The notes: generated from the letters alone by a model not told the origin. A DNA stretch of 64,000 bases from Sulfurivermis sp040755915 (GCA_040755915.1 JBFLWM010000026.1:80493-144492); one strand, 5' to 3'; shown: positions 1-7,699, numbered from the stretch's first letter. Program-made: numbers and translations.

Positions 1-452
1 GTGGTGTTGGCATTGATCGCGGCCGCCAGGGCGGTGGCCACGGCGGAGCCGGCATCGCCGGTGGTCACCGCCACCTGCACGCGGGTACCGGCAATGTAGG
101 CGTTGAGCGTGCCGGTTTCGGTGGCGGTGCCGGTGGTGGCGATGGTGCCCGCTGCAGCGGCGCCGGCGGCGTTCTCGTCCAGGGCGATCGCCCAGGTCTC
201 CATGAAGCGGTCGGCGGCCTTAATCTTCTTGAGCATCTCGGCCAGCATGGAGCCGCGGCCAAAGAACTCTTCGGCCTGGGCCTCGTTGGTGACGCGGGTC
301 GGGATGCCTTCGGCGACAGTGCCGGTGGCGAGGCGCTGGCCGATCACCAGCACCTTGAACTCCATTTCCGCCTGGGCGGCCAGGGAGTTGTCGAACTCGA
401 TATAGACGCCCGGGAGACGCAGCGCCGCGGGGATGCTCTGGAATGGAAGCAT
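1..452 (-). CDS. Mu gpL-like contractile tail sheath protein, N-terminal part
   Basis: This is the first 150 residues of a tail sheath protein whose C-terminus lies beyond the window edge. Sheath subunits stack around the tail tube and contract to drive the tube into the host envelope. The N-terminus reads LPFQSIPAALRLPGVYIEFD followed by NSLAAQ, which is the characteristic start of the Mu gpL (FluMu) sheath family. The ATG at 452 is preceded by AAGGAG at good spacing. It is the last visible gene of the late operon, and in Mu-like phages the tail tube gene would be expected next, outside the window. Confidence 0.85.
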   Translation of the reverse strand, partial: MLPFQSIPAALRLPGVYIEFDNSLAAQAEMEFKVLVIGQRLATGTVAEGIPTRVTNEAQAEEFFGRGSMLAEMLKKIKAADRFMETWAIALDENAAGAAAAGTIATTGTATETGTLNAYIAGTRVQVAVTTGDAGSAVATALAAAINANT

Positions 453-458
453 GGCTAA

Positions 459-668
459 TTACTCCTTGGGGCTAGTGTTCTTGGCGCCGCTCTTGATCGG
501 CTTCGCGATCTCCACGGAGCCATCCTTGATGCGGCGCAGCCAGTAGGCGCTCTTTTCGACGGACGCGCCTTCTGCCGGCAGGAACTCGAACGGCTTGTGC
601 GGCAGGCGCACCTTGTACGGATTGCCTTCGACATCGGTTTTCGGCTTGATAAAAATCTGTTCGCTCAT
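459..668 (-). CDS. DUF2635 small phage tail-region protein
   Basis: A 69-residue protein beginning MSEQIFIKPKTDVEGNPYKV, with the 'P(K)T..G..V..P' pattern followed by 'LPAEGASVEKSAYWLRRIKDG' that marks the DUF2635 family of Mu-like phages. Members sit immediately upstream of the tail sheath gene, as here, and their exact role is not established. The ATG at 668 has GAGG six bases upstream and is preferred to an in-frame start at 680, which would lie inside the preceding gene. Very basic-acidic mixed composition and no membrane segment. Confidence 0.7.
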   Translation of the reverse strand: MSEQIFIKPKTDVEGNPYKVRLPHKPFEFLPAEGASVEKSAYWLRRIKDGSVEIAKPIKSGAKNTSPKE

Positions 669-676
669 GGCGTACC

Positions 677-1183
677 TCACTGGGGCAAATTCACTTCATC
701 GATGGCGGCCGGCTCGTCATCGCCCGGGGCCAGCGAATGCTCGGCATGGAACAGCAGGAAGTCGCTGAGCGTGGACTCGTCGACATCCGGCGTCAGGATC
801 ACCGGGGAGGACACCAGGTCCACCGCGATCCAGCCGAAGGGCCGGTCGATCTGCATACTCTTGCGCCAGCTGCGTATCTGCACACCCAGCGCCGTGTTGC
901 GCTCGGCCCAGGCCCGCACGATGTCCATCATCAGGTCTTCCGCCTCCTCGATCGCCGAGCCTGCAGCTTTCTCGCCCAGCTTTATCTGGCCGATCAGCAG
1001 CAGATCGAGGGTGGAGGCGTCGCCGTCGCTGCCGCCCTTGTGGATCAGCGTGAATACACCCTTCTCCAGTTCGGTCTTGGCGCGGTGCTCGAACGGCACG
1101 AAGTCGCGGGTGCAGACACTGTTCGGCGCGAACGCCTCCAGGCTGGTGAGCAGTGCGGCAAGAAGTGTTCCGGCCTCGCTCAT
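677..1183 (-). CDS. Mu gp37-type (DUF1834-like) tail assembly protein
   Basis: A 168-residue soluble protein in the position where Mu-like phages carry the gp37/DUF1834 protein, between the gp10-like connector protein and DUF2635. Members are thought to cap or terminate the tail, which is an inference from gene order rather than from a motif. The start codon overlaps the stop of the upstream gene (ATGA at 1180-1183), so it is translationally coupled. The C-terminal 30 residues are acidic. Family assignment rests mostly on context and size. Confidence 0.5.
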   Translation of the reverse strand: MSEAGTLLAALLTSLEAFAPNSVCTRDFVPFEHRAKTELEKGVFTLIHKGGSDGDASTLDLLLIGQIKLGEKAAGSAIEEAEDLMMDIVRAWAERNTALGVQIRSWRKSMQIDRPFGWIAVDLVSSPVILTPDVDESTLSDFLLFHAEHSLAPGDDEPAAIDEVNLPQ

Positions 1184-1680
1184 TGCAGCCCTACCTCCCG
1201 CAATCCATCCATGGCCGACTGGCGCACCAGCTCAACCACGCGGCCCTGCATTTTCTCGTGTGTCGGCTGGGCGAACGGCTGCGGCCTGGTGCCCTTCTCG
1301 CGAATGCTGCGGCCGATGACAAACGCCAGATCCTCAACGTCCATGGTCGGATCGCGCGGCTCGATCCGCTTCGCGCGGATCCAATCGACCAGCGTCTGCT
1401 GCGGCGGGTTGCCGCCGGGCCCGGTGCCCTCCTCGACCATCGGCGCGTAATCCACGCCAGGGGCGATCACTCGCTCGAGGCGACCGGTGCGCAGCACCTG
1501 CACGCTGTTGGTCAGGGTCGAAAAGGCCTTCGGAGTGACGCGCCGTTCCTCGCGGGCAACCTCGTGGGCGGCGCGGTCCAGTCCGCGCTCCAGGTGTTTG
1601 AGCATCACGCGCGGCGTATTGCGCATAGCGTCGAGCACGCGCTTGTCGTCGATGCGGGCGAAGATGCCGAAGCTGCTCAT
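1180..1680 (-). CDS. HK97 gp10-like / minor tail connector protein
   Basis: A 166-residue protein with the general layout of HK97 gp10-type head-tail connector or neck proteins: an N-terminal helix with basic residues (LKHLERGLDRAAHEVAREER), a central 'VTPKAFSTLTNSVQV' strand pair, and the 'VDYAPMVEEGTGP' segment, in which YAxxVExGTGP is typical of gp10-like proteins. It ends with a helix after 'QPFAQPTHEKM', resembling the RPFLxPA tail of the family. These proteins help join the neck to the tail. ATGA overlaps at both ends place it in the coupled connector block. Confidence 0.65.
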   Translation of the reverse strand: MSSFGIFARIDDKRVLDAMRNTPRVMLKHLERGLDRAAHEVAREERRVTPKAFSTLTNSVQVLRTGRLERVIAPGVDYAPMVEEGTGPGGNPPQQTLVDWIRAKRIEPRDPTMDVEDLAFVIGRSIREKGTRPQPFAQPTHEKMQGRVVELVRQSAMDGLREVGLQ

Positions 1681-2291
1681 GATGCTGCCTCGAATTCGTC
1701 GAGCAGTTCGCGGTACAGCGCCGCCGGCGTGGCATTGCGCGGCTGTCCGGACATACCGTCACGCATGGCCACCGGCTTGCCACTATTGCGCACGGCCAGC
1801 TCGCGCATGGCCTCGGCCTGGGCCCGCAGCAGCAGCAGGCCGCGATCGCCGGCGCGGATGGTGGTCTGCGCGGCATCAGCCGCAACCTGGTGGGCGGCGT
1901 AGTAATAGAACTTGTAGGTGGCGCCCAGGGCGGCGATCTGCGCGGCAGTCGGCGCCGGCGTCAGGTGCAGCTCACCGCCGACCAGGGAGAGCCGCGGCAG
2001 CTGGCCGGGGTATCCCCGTTCGTACTGGCGGTACCGGTTGCGCTCGTTGACGCCCCAAATCGGGAACTTCGGCGCCACGATGTCATCGGGCGCCAGGTAG
2101 GTCATGACGTCGGCCGAGAGGGTGACCGAGCCCAGCAGGGTACGGGGGCGTTTGCTCCCCATCGCCAGCGCGGCGACATCGATATGGCGCTCGAAGTCGG
2201 CGTCATTGGCGGCGGTGAAGATGTCGGCGGCGTCATGCAGCGAGGCCTTGAGGTCTGCCACCAGATCCGCCTTGCTCATGGTGCCGCTCAT
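1677..2291 (-). CDS. Putative head-completion/connector phage protein
   Basis: A 204-residue protein with no motif I can name with certainty. It sits between the lysis block and the gp10-like gene, where head-completion adaptors are normally found, and the N-terminal half is predicted soluble with mixed helix and strand. It contains a run 'GDRGLLLLRAQAEAMRELAVR', probably a long helix near residues 145-165. The start codon overlaps the preceding stop (2288-2291). A second in-frame ATG at 2279 is a possible alternative start. Confidence 0.45.
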   Translation of the reverse strand: MSGTMSKADLVADLKASLHDAADIFTAANDADFERHIDVAALAMGSKRPRTLLGSVTLSADVMTYLAPDDIVAPKFPIWGVNERNRYRQYERGYPGQLPRLSLVGGELHLTPAPTAAQIAALGATYKFYYYAAHQVAADAAQTTIRAGDRGLLLLRAQAEAMRELAVRNSGKPVAMRDGMSGQPRNATPAALYRELLDEFEAAS

Positions 2292-2560
2292 TTGCTGAAC
2301 CCCATGCCAACGGCCACGGCCACCAGCGAACCGATAATGGCGAAGCCGAGGAACGCGCGCCAGAACAGGCTGCGGGCGTTGCGGAACGCTTGGATCAGGT
2401 CGTGCAGCGTGCGGATATCCTCATCACCCAGGCCGCTGAGTTTGGCGTGGTCCTGGTAGTGCTTTTCCGGGTCGATCCAGAAGTCGTGCTTGTGCTCGCG
2501 GACCTTGTTTATCAGGGTCTCGGCCAGCTTGTCCGCGTCGGCGTCAGAAAGCTGTGTCAT
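2288..2560 (-). CDS. Small phage membrane protein of the lysis block
   Basis: Ninety residues: an N-terminal soluble part rich in charged residues and one clear hydrophobic segment near the C-terminus (about residues 70-86, FLGFAIIGSLVAVAVGMGF). It follows the holin and endolysin with ATGA-type overlap at 2557-2560. One-membrane-span proteins in this place often act as second holins, antiholins or spanin-like helpers, but nothing in the sequence decides between these. No signal peptide or lipobox is present. Confidence 0.5.
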   Translation of the reverse strand: MTQLSDADADKLAETLINKVREHKHDFWIDPEKHYQDHAKLSGLGDEDIRTLHDLIQAFRNARSLFWRAFLGFAIIGSLVAVAVGMGFSK

Positions 2561-3078
2561 CGTTGCCCCTGCCCCATGATCTCGGTCTTCTGCTTGCTGC
2601 CGGCTGATGAACCGAAAAAGTAGTCCTTGCTCGCGTAGACCATGGCGAACAGCACGCCCGCGGCGGTTTGCAGCAGCGGCATGACCGAGTTCGGTATCTC
2701 GTCACCGGCGATGGCCAGGGCGATCAGCATGGCGAACAGGCCGAGGGTGTAGATGTAGGCGAGGATTTGCGGCGTCCGGTCACCGGTTTGCGCCTGCCGC
2801 TGGCGGGCGCTGGCACGGTCTGCGGCGGCGATCTTGTCCAGGTCGATGTCCAGCTCGCGCATGCGCACGGCAAACTGCTGGTCGGCTTCCTTGAGCTTGA
2901 GCAGCACATCCGGGCTGGCACCCGCCAACGCCTCCGCGAGATGCTTCTCGCTGGCCTCCTCGTCGCCCAGCACGGCGCCGGCCACGGCGCGGGCGGCCAT
3001 GCCGCCAAGCGGGCCGCCCAAGGCGGTGCCCAGTGCCGGGGCTACGGTCTTGACCAGGCTTTTCCAGTCGAATGCCAT
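2557..3078 (-). CDS. Putative phage holin (3TM gene-transfer-agent type)
   Basis: A 173-residue protein with a Gly/Ala-rich hydrophobic N-terminus (residues 10-38), a charged helical middle, then two clear membrane segments at about 106-126 and 133-152 and a short basic tail. This matches the layout of the 3TM holins described from gene-transfer agents and phages, which form the membrane lesion that releases endolysin. It lies directly downstream of the M15 endolysin. The assignment is by architecture and neighbourhood. Confidence 0.6.
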   Translation of the reverse strand: MAFDWKSLVKTVAPALGTALGGPLGGMAARAVAGAVLGDEEASEKHLAEALAGASPDVLLKLKEADQQFAVRMRELDIDLDKIAAADRASARQRQAQTGDRTPQILAYIYTLGLFAMLIALAIAGDEIPNSVMPLLQTAAGVLFAMVYASKDYFFGSSAGSKQKTEIMGQGQR

Positions 3079-3549
3079 TCAGTCCACCAGTTCGAAGTGA
3101 GGCAGATCATCGAAAACCTGATCCGCCACGTTGCGATCCCGATCCCAGTCGCCGCCCCAGCGCAGAGGGACGCCCATCTCCTGCGCCAGCCGCTCGGCGT
3201 GGCCGGCGAAGTGGTACCACTGGCACAGGTCCTTGATGTAGGCGGTCAGCGCCGCCTGCTGTGCCTGCGGCAGGTTTTGCAGGAACTCGGGCACCACCGG
3301 CCAGGGAATGCGGCGGCCGGGCATGTACGGCGCGGCATCGACGGCCTGGGACGGCAGTCCGTTGTGCTTGCTGGTCGGCCAAGGGGTTTTGCTGCGGCGC
3401 TGAGCCACAGCCAGGTCCTGCGCGTCCTTGCTGCGGTGTCCCTCGATGATCGAGCAGTCGTAGGTTTCCACCAGGCGCAGGAACACCCGCTGCAGCCGCT
3501 CGTCGCAGCTGGAGAGGCGTTGCGCAGAGATGGTGGAGAACTCCGGCAT
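3079..3549 (-). CDS. M15-family peptidase endolysin
   Basis: A 156-residue protein with the M15 (VanY/L-alanyl-D-glutamate peptidase) zinc motifs seen in many phage endolysins: 'SKHN....QAVDAAPY' supplies His and Asp ligands, and the C-terminal 'HFEL' supplies the third His; 'RWGGDWD' is also typical of the family. It cleaves peptide cross-links of peptidoglycan to release virions. There is no signal peptide, consistent with a need for the neighbouring holin. Its start overlaps the preceding stop by one base. The lysis genes sit between capsid and connector genes, which is not the Mu order. Confidence 0.85.
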   Translation of the reverse strand: MPEFSTISAQRLSSCDERLQRVFLRLVETYDCSIIEGHRSKDAQDLAVAQRRSKTPWPTSKHNGLPSQAVDAAPYMPGRRIPWPVVPEFLQNLPQAQQAALTAYIKDLCQWYHFAGHAERLAQEMGVPLRWGGDWDRDRNVADQVFDDLPHFELVD

Positions 3550-4064
3550 TACTGGCTCCCGGCGTTGGCGGCGGCGCGCTTGTCGATCTCGGCCTGTACC
3601 AGGGCCAGCCGGCCCTCGTCCGCCTTGAACACATCGATCTGGGCGAGCAGCTCGTCATCACCCATGGCCGCCAGGTCCGCGGCGAACGCATCCATATCGG
3701 CGGCGGCATCAGGGCTGCCTGCGGTACCGCCGGCGGCGCGCTTCAGCTTCTCCTCGGCGATGGCCGCGATCAGCGTGCTGCGGGTCTTGCCTGCATTCTC
3801 TGCCACTTCGAGGCGGGTAAGCTCGTCATCCGTGAGCGCCGTCAGCAGCGGGGTGATCTCCTTGATCGGCTTGTCCAGCAGCTCCAGAAGCGGGTCGCCA
3901 TCGTTGCCGGGTGCCGGCGCGGTCTCTGCGACATGCGCAGCCGGGCGCAGATGCGGCGGCACCTGGCTTTCCGGGAAGTCGCGGGTTTCGCCAGGCGGCA
4001 CCATGTTGCTGCCGACGTAGATCGGCATTTGAGTGTTGTTGGAAACCGGGATGCGCTTTTCCAT
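3549..4064 (-). CDS. Unknown phage head-region protein
   Basis: A 171-residue protein directly downstream of the capsid gene. The N-terminus 'RIPVSNNTQMPIYVGSNMVPPGETRDF' looks like a small beta domain, whereas the rest is Ala/Asp/Glu-rich helix with two similar stretches ('LTDDELTRLEVAE' and 'MGDDELLAQIDVF') that suggest an internal duplication. The beta motif resembles the 'I.V.N....P.YVGG..IPPGE.R' start of small proteins placed next to capsid genes in Mu-like phages. Function unknown; a head decoration or assembly role is only a guess. Confidence 0.5.
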   Translation of the reverse strand: MEKRIPVSNNTQMPIYVGSNMVPPGETRDFPESQVPPHLRPAAHVAETAPAPGNDGDPLLELLDKPIKEITPLLTALTDDELTRLEVAENAGKTRSTLIAAIAEEKLKRAAGGTAGSPDAAADMDAFAADLAAMGDDELLAQIDVFKADEGRLALVQAEIDKRAAANAGSQ

Positions 4065-4127
4065 GTTCCTCTCCTGTCTGGGTGGATGGGGCGCCCGGAG
4101 ACGTGCTCCGGGCGCTTACGCCGGCAC

Positions 4128-6689
4128 TTAGCTGGCGCGGTCCACGCGGGCGGTGGCGCTGTACACCACCATGGAGGTCAGCGCGCCCTTGAGCAGGGTC
4201 GGGGTGTGCACCACCACGAACTGATCGCCGTAGGCTTCCTTCTTGCCGGTGAACCGGCCGTTGGAGTCCTTCTGGTTCTCCAGCTCGCCCAGGGTCCAGG
4301 GCTTCAACATGCGGAAGCGGACAGTGCCGCGCTCGCCGATCACGGTGCGCACGTCGCCCATGGCCAGGCCCGGGGCGTAGGAGCGGAAGGCCGGAACGTC
4401 CTTGATGCGGCCCAGGTTGCCGTCCGTCATCAGGTCGGTACCGGGGCGCTTGAAGTTGGCGCCGAACTGCTTGGCCTGTTCGATCTGCGTGCGCAGGGTG
4501 CCACTCATGGCGGCGACGTTCGCCATATAGGCGCGGTCTTCGATGGCGGTCTTGCGCAGGCCGAAGCGGTACAGGAACTCGTCGTACTTGTCGGCCACGG
4601 CCAGGGAGCCCAGGTCACTGTCCCACTTGTAGACGTTGGTCGCGTAGCTGTAGCTGGCGACGATGGCGTGGGTGTTGGTGGGGGCGGTCAGGGCACCGGT
4701 CTCGTCCACGAAGGAGATTTCGCCCAGGTTGTGGTTCATCACGTAGTACATGCCGGCGGAGACGCCGGGCGCCCACTCATCGATGGCCACAGAGTTGACG
4801 GTGACGGTGATGGGGTACAGCGTGCTGCCCACCTGGTTGCCCTGCAGGTCATAGACCTTCTTCGGGCGGACCACCGGGAAGTTGTCCAGGACGAAGATCG
4901 TCTTGGTGCCATCGGCAGTAGCCACCGCCTCGTTGGTGACGGCCGCGGCGTTGTACTGGTCGGCGGCGTTCAGGTGCTCGTCGAAGATCAGGGTTTCGGT
5001 GTCCTCGCCGATGATGCGCGCCGCGTTGCGGGCGTTCTCGGCGACGATGTCGAAATTGATCTGGCCGTTGCCTACCAGGTAGCGCAACTCGTCCGATACC
5101 TCGAAGGCCAGCTTCTGGGGGATCGGACGAGCCTCTTCCAGTGCCTGCTTGACAGCGGCGCGGGCGATGGGCTGGCCTTCGTACTTGCGGGCGGCGGACG
5201 CACCGGCGGCGCCGGTGTCGCGGTAGGAGTACGGGATCTGCGCCACGGTGGAAAAGGTGTCGGTGCCGACGTCGCACAGGCCCAGGCCGACGAGCTGATA
5301 CAGGGCCTCGCGGACCACGGTACGCTCGAAGATGGCCGGCACGGCCACGTCGGAAACCAGCGAATCGCCGGCGGCCAGGCGCTTGTGCGCCTGATACTCC
5401 TCGTGCAGGCGGCGGCCGTTCTGCTGGTCGTACAGCGCCAGAGCCTCCTCGACGATGATCTTGTTCGCCTCGATGGGCGCGCCGTTGGACAGCGCATAGC
5501 GGCGATGGGCCGGCATGCGGTCATAGAGGCGCTTATCGACCTCCTCCTGGAGGGATTTCACCTCGTTGGAGCTGTCCATGGTGATGTGCACCTGGCCGGC
5601 GGGGCCGCGATAACCCATGGATGCCAGCTTCTTGTTGGCGCCCATGCGGTTGCCGAGGGCGATCTGGGTCTCGGCCAGCTTGCGCACCTGGTCCTCGGTC
5701 ATCTCGGCGGTGATCAGATCCGCCGCGGCGCTCAGTTCCTTGCGCTCGTCATCGGTCAGGCCTTCCAGCTTCGCGTCGGCCAAGGCCTTGGTAAAGATGC
5801 CCACCAGGGTCTCGCGCTTCTGCTTGGTCTCGGCAAGCTGGCGGGTCTGCTCGGCCTGTTGATCCGCCAGCAGCTTGCGCACGCCTGCCTCGTCCAGGCC
5901 GGCAGGGCCGGCAACGGACAGCTGGATCACCGGGGCGGCGCTGCCGGCGGGAAGCTCCGCCAACTGCTTGGCCAGGTTCTCGCCGGTGACGATGAAGTTC
6001 TCCATCAGGGCGCGGCGCAGGTCATCGGTGGCCAGCGGCTCGGCGGCCTTCTCGAAGGTCTCGCACAGCTGGGTGATCATGGCCTCGGCCAGATTCTTGG
6101 CCTGCAGGGCTTCGCGCAGCTTTTTCAGAAACTCTTTCATGACGATCTTCTCCTCGTTGAGAATTCGGGTAATTCGGTCGGTAAAAAAGGTGGGGGTATC
6201 GTCTTCCTGGCTCTCAGAAAGCGCGATCCGCTCTTGATTCTTGATTACGGGGCGCGGGGTCAGGGCCACGCCAGTGAGGGTGGCGCCAAAGCGGTTGAAA
6301 GGGGCCTCGTTCTGCTCGTAATCGTCCGAATACTCGGGGGATAGATAGACAAACCCCTTATTTCGAACGGCATCAACTCCAAAAGGAGTGAATTCGAACA
6401 GACCGCGCAGCTTGTTTCCGTTTTCCTCCAGCTGTACCTGCGTCACCGTCGCCGCCCCACCCTCTCCAGGGTTGTGAGACAGATCGGCAATGACGTCCTG
6501 CCCGATCACACGCGCGTCGAAGTTGCGCTTCATCGACAGCAACATGTCCTTGGTAATCTCGAACACCCCATACCGGCGGTCCTTGAATACCCCAGTTCGA
6601 GCAACTGTCAGCCAGCGCTGAGGGGAGTCAGCGCTAAGAGTCCGCGCATCCACGCGGTCGAGAACAAGCCTGAACGATTTATTTGCCAC
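4128..6689 (-). CDS. Prohead protease-scaffold-major capsid fusion protein
   Basis: One uninterrupted 853-residue frame carries three functions that are usually separate genes. Residues 1-160 resemble the Mu gpI/phage protease family ('DVIADLSHNPGEG', 'FVYLSPEY', 'LTGVALTPRPVI'). Residues 184-370 are Ala/Glu/Leu-rich helix, as in scaffolds. Residues 371-853 look like an HK97-fold major capsid protein. The start is a GTG with AAGGGG upstream. An internal in-frame ATG at 6140 (residue 184) has GAGGAG nine bases upstream, so a shorter scaffold-capsid product could also be made. In most phages protease and capsid are separate; fused forms must be cut apart during head maturation. Confidence 0.8.
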   Translation of the reverse strand: MANKSFRLVLDRVDARTLSADSPQRWLTVARTGVFKDRRYGVFEITKDMLLSMKRNFDARVIGQDVIADLSHNPGEGGAATVTQVQLEENGNKLRGLFEFTPFGVDAVRNKGFVYLSPEYSDDYEQNEAPFNRFGATLTGVALTPRPVIKNQERIALSESQEDDTPTFFTDRITRILNEEKIVMKEFLKKLREALQAKNLAEAMITQLCETFEKAAEPLATDDLRRALMENFIVTGENLAKQLAELPAGSAAPVIQLSVAGPAGLDEAGVRKLLADQQAEQTRQLAETKQKRETLVGIFTKALADAKLEGLTDDERKELSAAADLITAEMTEDQVRKLAETQIALGNRMGANKKLASMGYRGPAGQVHITMDSSNEVKSLQEEVDKRLYDRMPAHRRYALSNGAPIEANKIIVEEALALYDQQNGRRLHEEYQAHKRLAAGDSLVSDVAVPAIFERTVVREALYQLVGLGLCDVGTDTFSTVAQIPYSYRDTGAAGASAARKYEGQPIARAAVKQALEEARPIPQKLAFEVSDELRYLVGNGQINFDIVAENARNAARIIGEDTETLIFDEHLNAADQYNAAAVTNEAVATADGTKTIFVLDNFPVVRPKKVYDLQGNQVGSTLYPITVTVNSVAIDEWAPGVSAGMYYVMNHNLGEISFVDETGALTAPTNTHAIVASYSYATNVYKWDSDLGSLAVADKYDEFLYRFGLRKTAIEDRAYMANVAAMSGTLRTQIEQAKQFGANFKRPGTDLMTDGNLGRIKDVPAFRSYAPGLAMGDVRTVIGERGTVRFRMLKPWTLGELENQKDSNGRFTGKKEAYGDQFVVVHTPTLLKGALTSMVVYSATARVDRAS
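6138..6155 (-). promoter_or_regulatory. Internal ribosome binding site and start codon for a scaffold-capsid product
   Basis: On the minus strand GAGGAG (6150-6155) is followed after nine bases by ATG (6138-6140), in frame with the protease-capsid fusion. Translation from here would give a 670-residue product starting MKEFLKKLREALQAKNL, without the protease. The same trick, an internal start making scaffold from within the protease gene, is well known for lambda C/Nu3 and Mu I/Z. Whether it is used here is inferred. Confidence 0.5.
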
Positions 6690-6705
6690 CCTAACCCCTT
6701 AAACG

Positions 6706-6749
6706 CAAAAAGCCCGGCGCACCGCTCCAGGAGCGGCGCGACCGGGCTT
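6706..6749 (-). terminator. Rho-independent terminator just upstream of the capsid gene
   Basis: The minus strand reads AAGCCCGG, a second inner stem (CCGCTCC/GGAGCGG), CCGGGCTT and then a T-run, an intrinsic terminator shape. It lies downstream of the TrfB/KorA-like gene and ends only about 17 bases before the capsid-fusion start codon. It leaves no room for a promoter between terminator and start, so capsid expression needs read-through or antitermination, or the hairpin is a leader structure. Confidence 0.7.
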
Positions 6750-6815
6750 GGTCACCTTCGGTCAGTCAGGTGTCAGGCTATTCGATGTTGCAAGACATTG
6801 ATAACGGGAAGGATG

Positions 6816-7109
6816 TCACGAAAGGCCGGCGCGACTGAGGGCGGATCGCTCCAGATCATCGATCTGCTCGGCCACGTCTGGAGGCACTACCACAGTGCGC
6901 ACCACCCAGTCGCGCGGGTAGCCGCCCGCACCGCGGTGCTCGCGCATGACCCTGGCAACCGCCGCCCTGGCGGCCTGTCGGGTCAGGCCCTCGCGCACTC
7001 CCGCCTCTGTCGCGCCGATGCCCTCCAGCAGCACGGCGCGGGCCATGCGCAGGGCGCGAGGCTTGAGGCGGGTACGCGCGGCCGCGACGTCGAACTCAGT
7101 GGCGTCCAT
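6816..7109 (-). CDS. TrfB/KorA-like DNA-binding regulator
   Basis: A 97-residue protein that lines up with plasmid RK2 KorA (TrfB family). The segment 'RALRMARAVLLEG....A' corresponds to KorA's first helices, 'GLTRQAARAAVARVMREH' to the helix-turn-helix (KorA: LGLTRGAVSQAVHRVW), and 'GYPRDWVVRTVVVPPDVAEQI' to the following strand and dimer helix. KorA proteins are repressors that bind palindromic operators on plasmids. In a phage capsid-terminase region this would be a transcriptional regulator of late or accessory genes. It overlaps the upstream gene by 14 bases and is followed by a terminator. Confidence 0.7.
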   Translation of the reverse strand: MDATEFDVAAARTRLKPRALRMARAVLLEGIGATEAGVREGLTRQAARAAVARVMREHRGAGGYPRDWVVRTVVVPPDVAEQIDDLERSALSRAGLS

Positions 7110-7338
7110 GGCGCGCCTCCATGTAGATATCGCCCGCCTCGCGCATCAGCCGCGCCAGCGCCTGGCCATCCATCCCTGCCAGCGCCTCCAGTCCGGCGAT
7201 CACCTCGCCGTCATAGGTGCCCGGCTCATCCTCCGCCGGCGCGAAGCGCACCACAAGGCCGATCTGGTGGATGGCGGTGGCCGCCTCCAGGTCAACGACC
7301 CAGCGGCTGCGCCAGTTGCGGTTGGGGTGATTGGTCAT
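7096..7338 (-). CDS. Small unknown phage protein upstream of the KorA-like gene
   Basis: Eighty residues, beginning MTNHPNRNWRSRWVVD, with a predicted C-terminal helix (MDGQALARLMREAGDIYMEA). It overlaps both neighbours (7335-7338 and 7096-7109), so the three genes 7335-6816 form one coupled unit. I do not recognise a domain. The repeated association with the KorA-like gene suggests an accessory regulatory role, but that is only inference. Confidence 0.5.
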   Translation of the reverse strand: MTNHPNRNWRSRWVVDLEAATAIHQIGLVVRFAPAEDEPGTYDGEVIAGLEALAGMDGQALARLMREAGDIYMEARHGRH

Positions 7339-7652
7339 TGGCGCGTCCCCGGACCCGCCTGCACGCGCTCAGCGCCCAGGGCGTCCTCGGCTTGTACCTC
7401 GGCAATGATCTGTTCCTGCACCAGATCGATGGCGCCGCCCCGCGCCCGGTGTTCCATGTACCATGCGGTGAGCAGGGCGCACACGTTGTCCTCTGGCGCG
7501 TCGTGGAACATGGCGATGTCCAAACCGCTGGCCGCACAGATCGACTCAATGGGCGACCAGTCGAACTCCAAATCACCCGTAATCGGATCGCGGCTCAGAT
7601 GGAGTGCCGCAAACTCTAGCCCGTCGGGGATGATTATTTTTACTGCCTGCAT
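7335..7652 (-). CDS. Unknown protein of the regulatory trio
   Basis: A 105-residue protein with a strong ribosome binding site (GAGGGG six bases before ATG). The core 'FDWSPIESICAASGLD......PEDNVCALLTAWYMEH' is acidic and helical; I recall similar proteins on mobile elements next to KorA-like genes, but I cannot name the family. It follows the terminator of the acidic 230-residue gene, and starts the coupled 7335-6816 trio. Confidence 0.5.
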   Translation of the reverse strand: MQAVKIIIPDGLEFAALHLSRDPITGDLEFDWSPIESICAASGLDIAMFHDAPEDNVCALLTAWYMEHRARGGAIDLVQEQIIAEVQAEDALGAERVQAGPGTRQ

Positions 7653-7666
7653 GATTCCCCTCGCTG

Positions 7667-7692
7667 AAAAGGCCCCGCCCGGAGGCGGGGCC
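7667..7692 (-). terminator. Terminator after the acidic phage protein
   Basis: A perfect nine-base stem GGCCCCGCC/GGCGGGGCC with a four-base loop (7671-7692) is followed on the minus strand by TTTT and separates the 230-residue gene from the next gene. It would isolate the acidic gene as its own transcript. Confidence 0.75.
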
Positions 7693-7699
7693 GGATAGA

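Noticed and set aside
3933..6344. 803-residue plus-strand open frame across the capsid gene
   Set aside because: It is a high-GC antisense shadow rich in Gly, His, Val and Leu with no domain signature; the minus strand encodes a clear protease-capsid protein.
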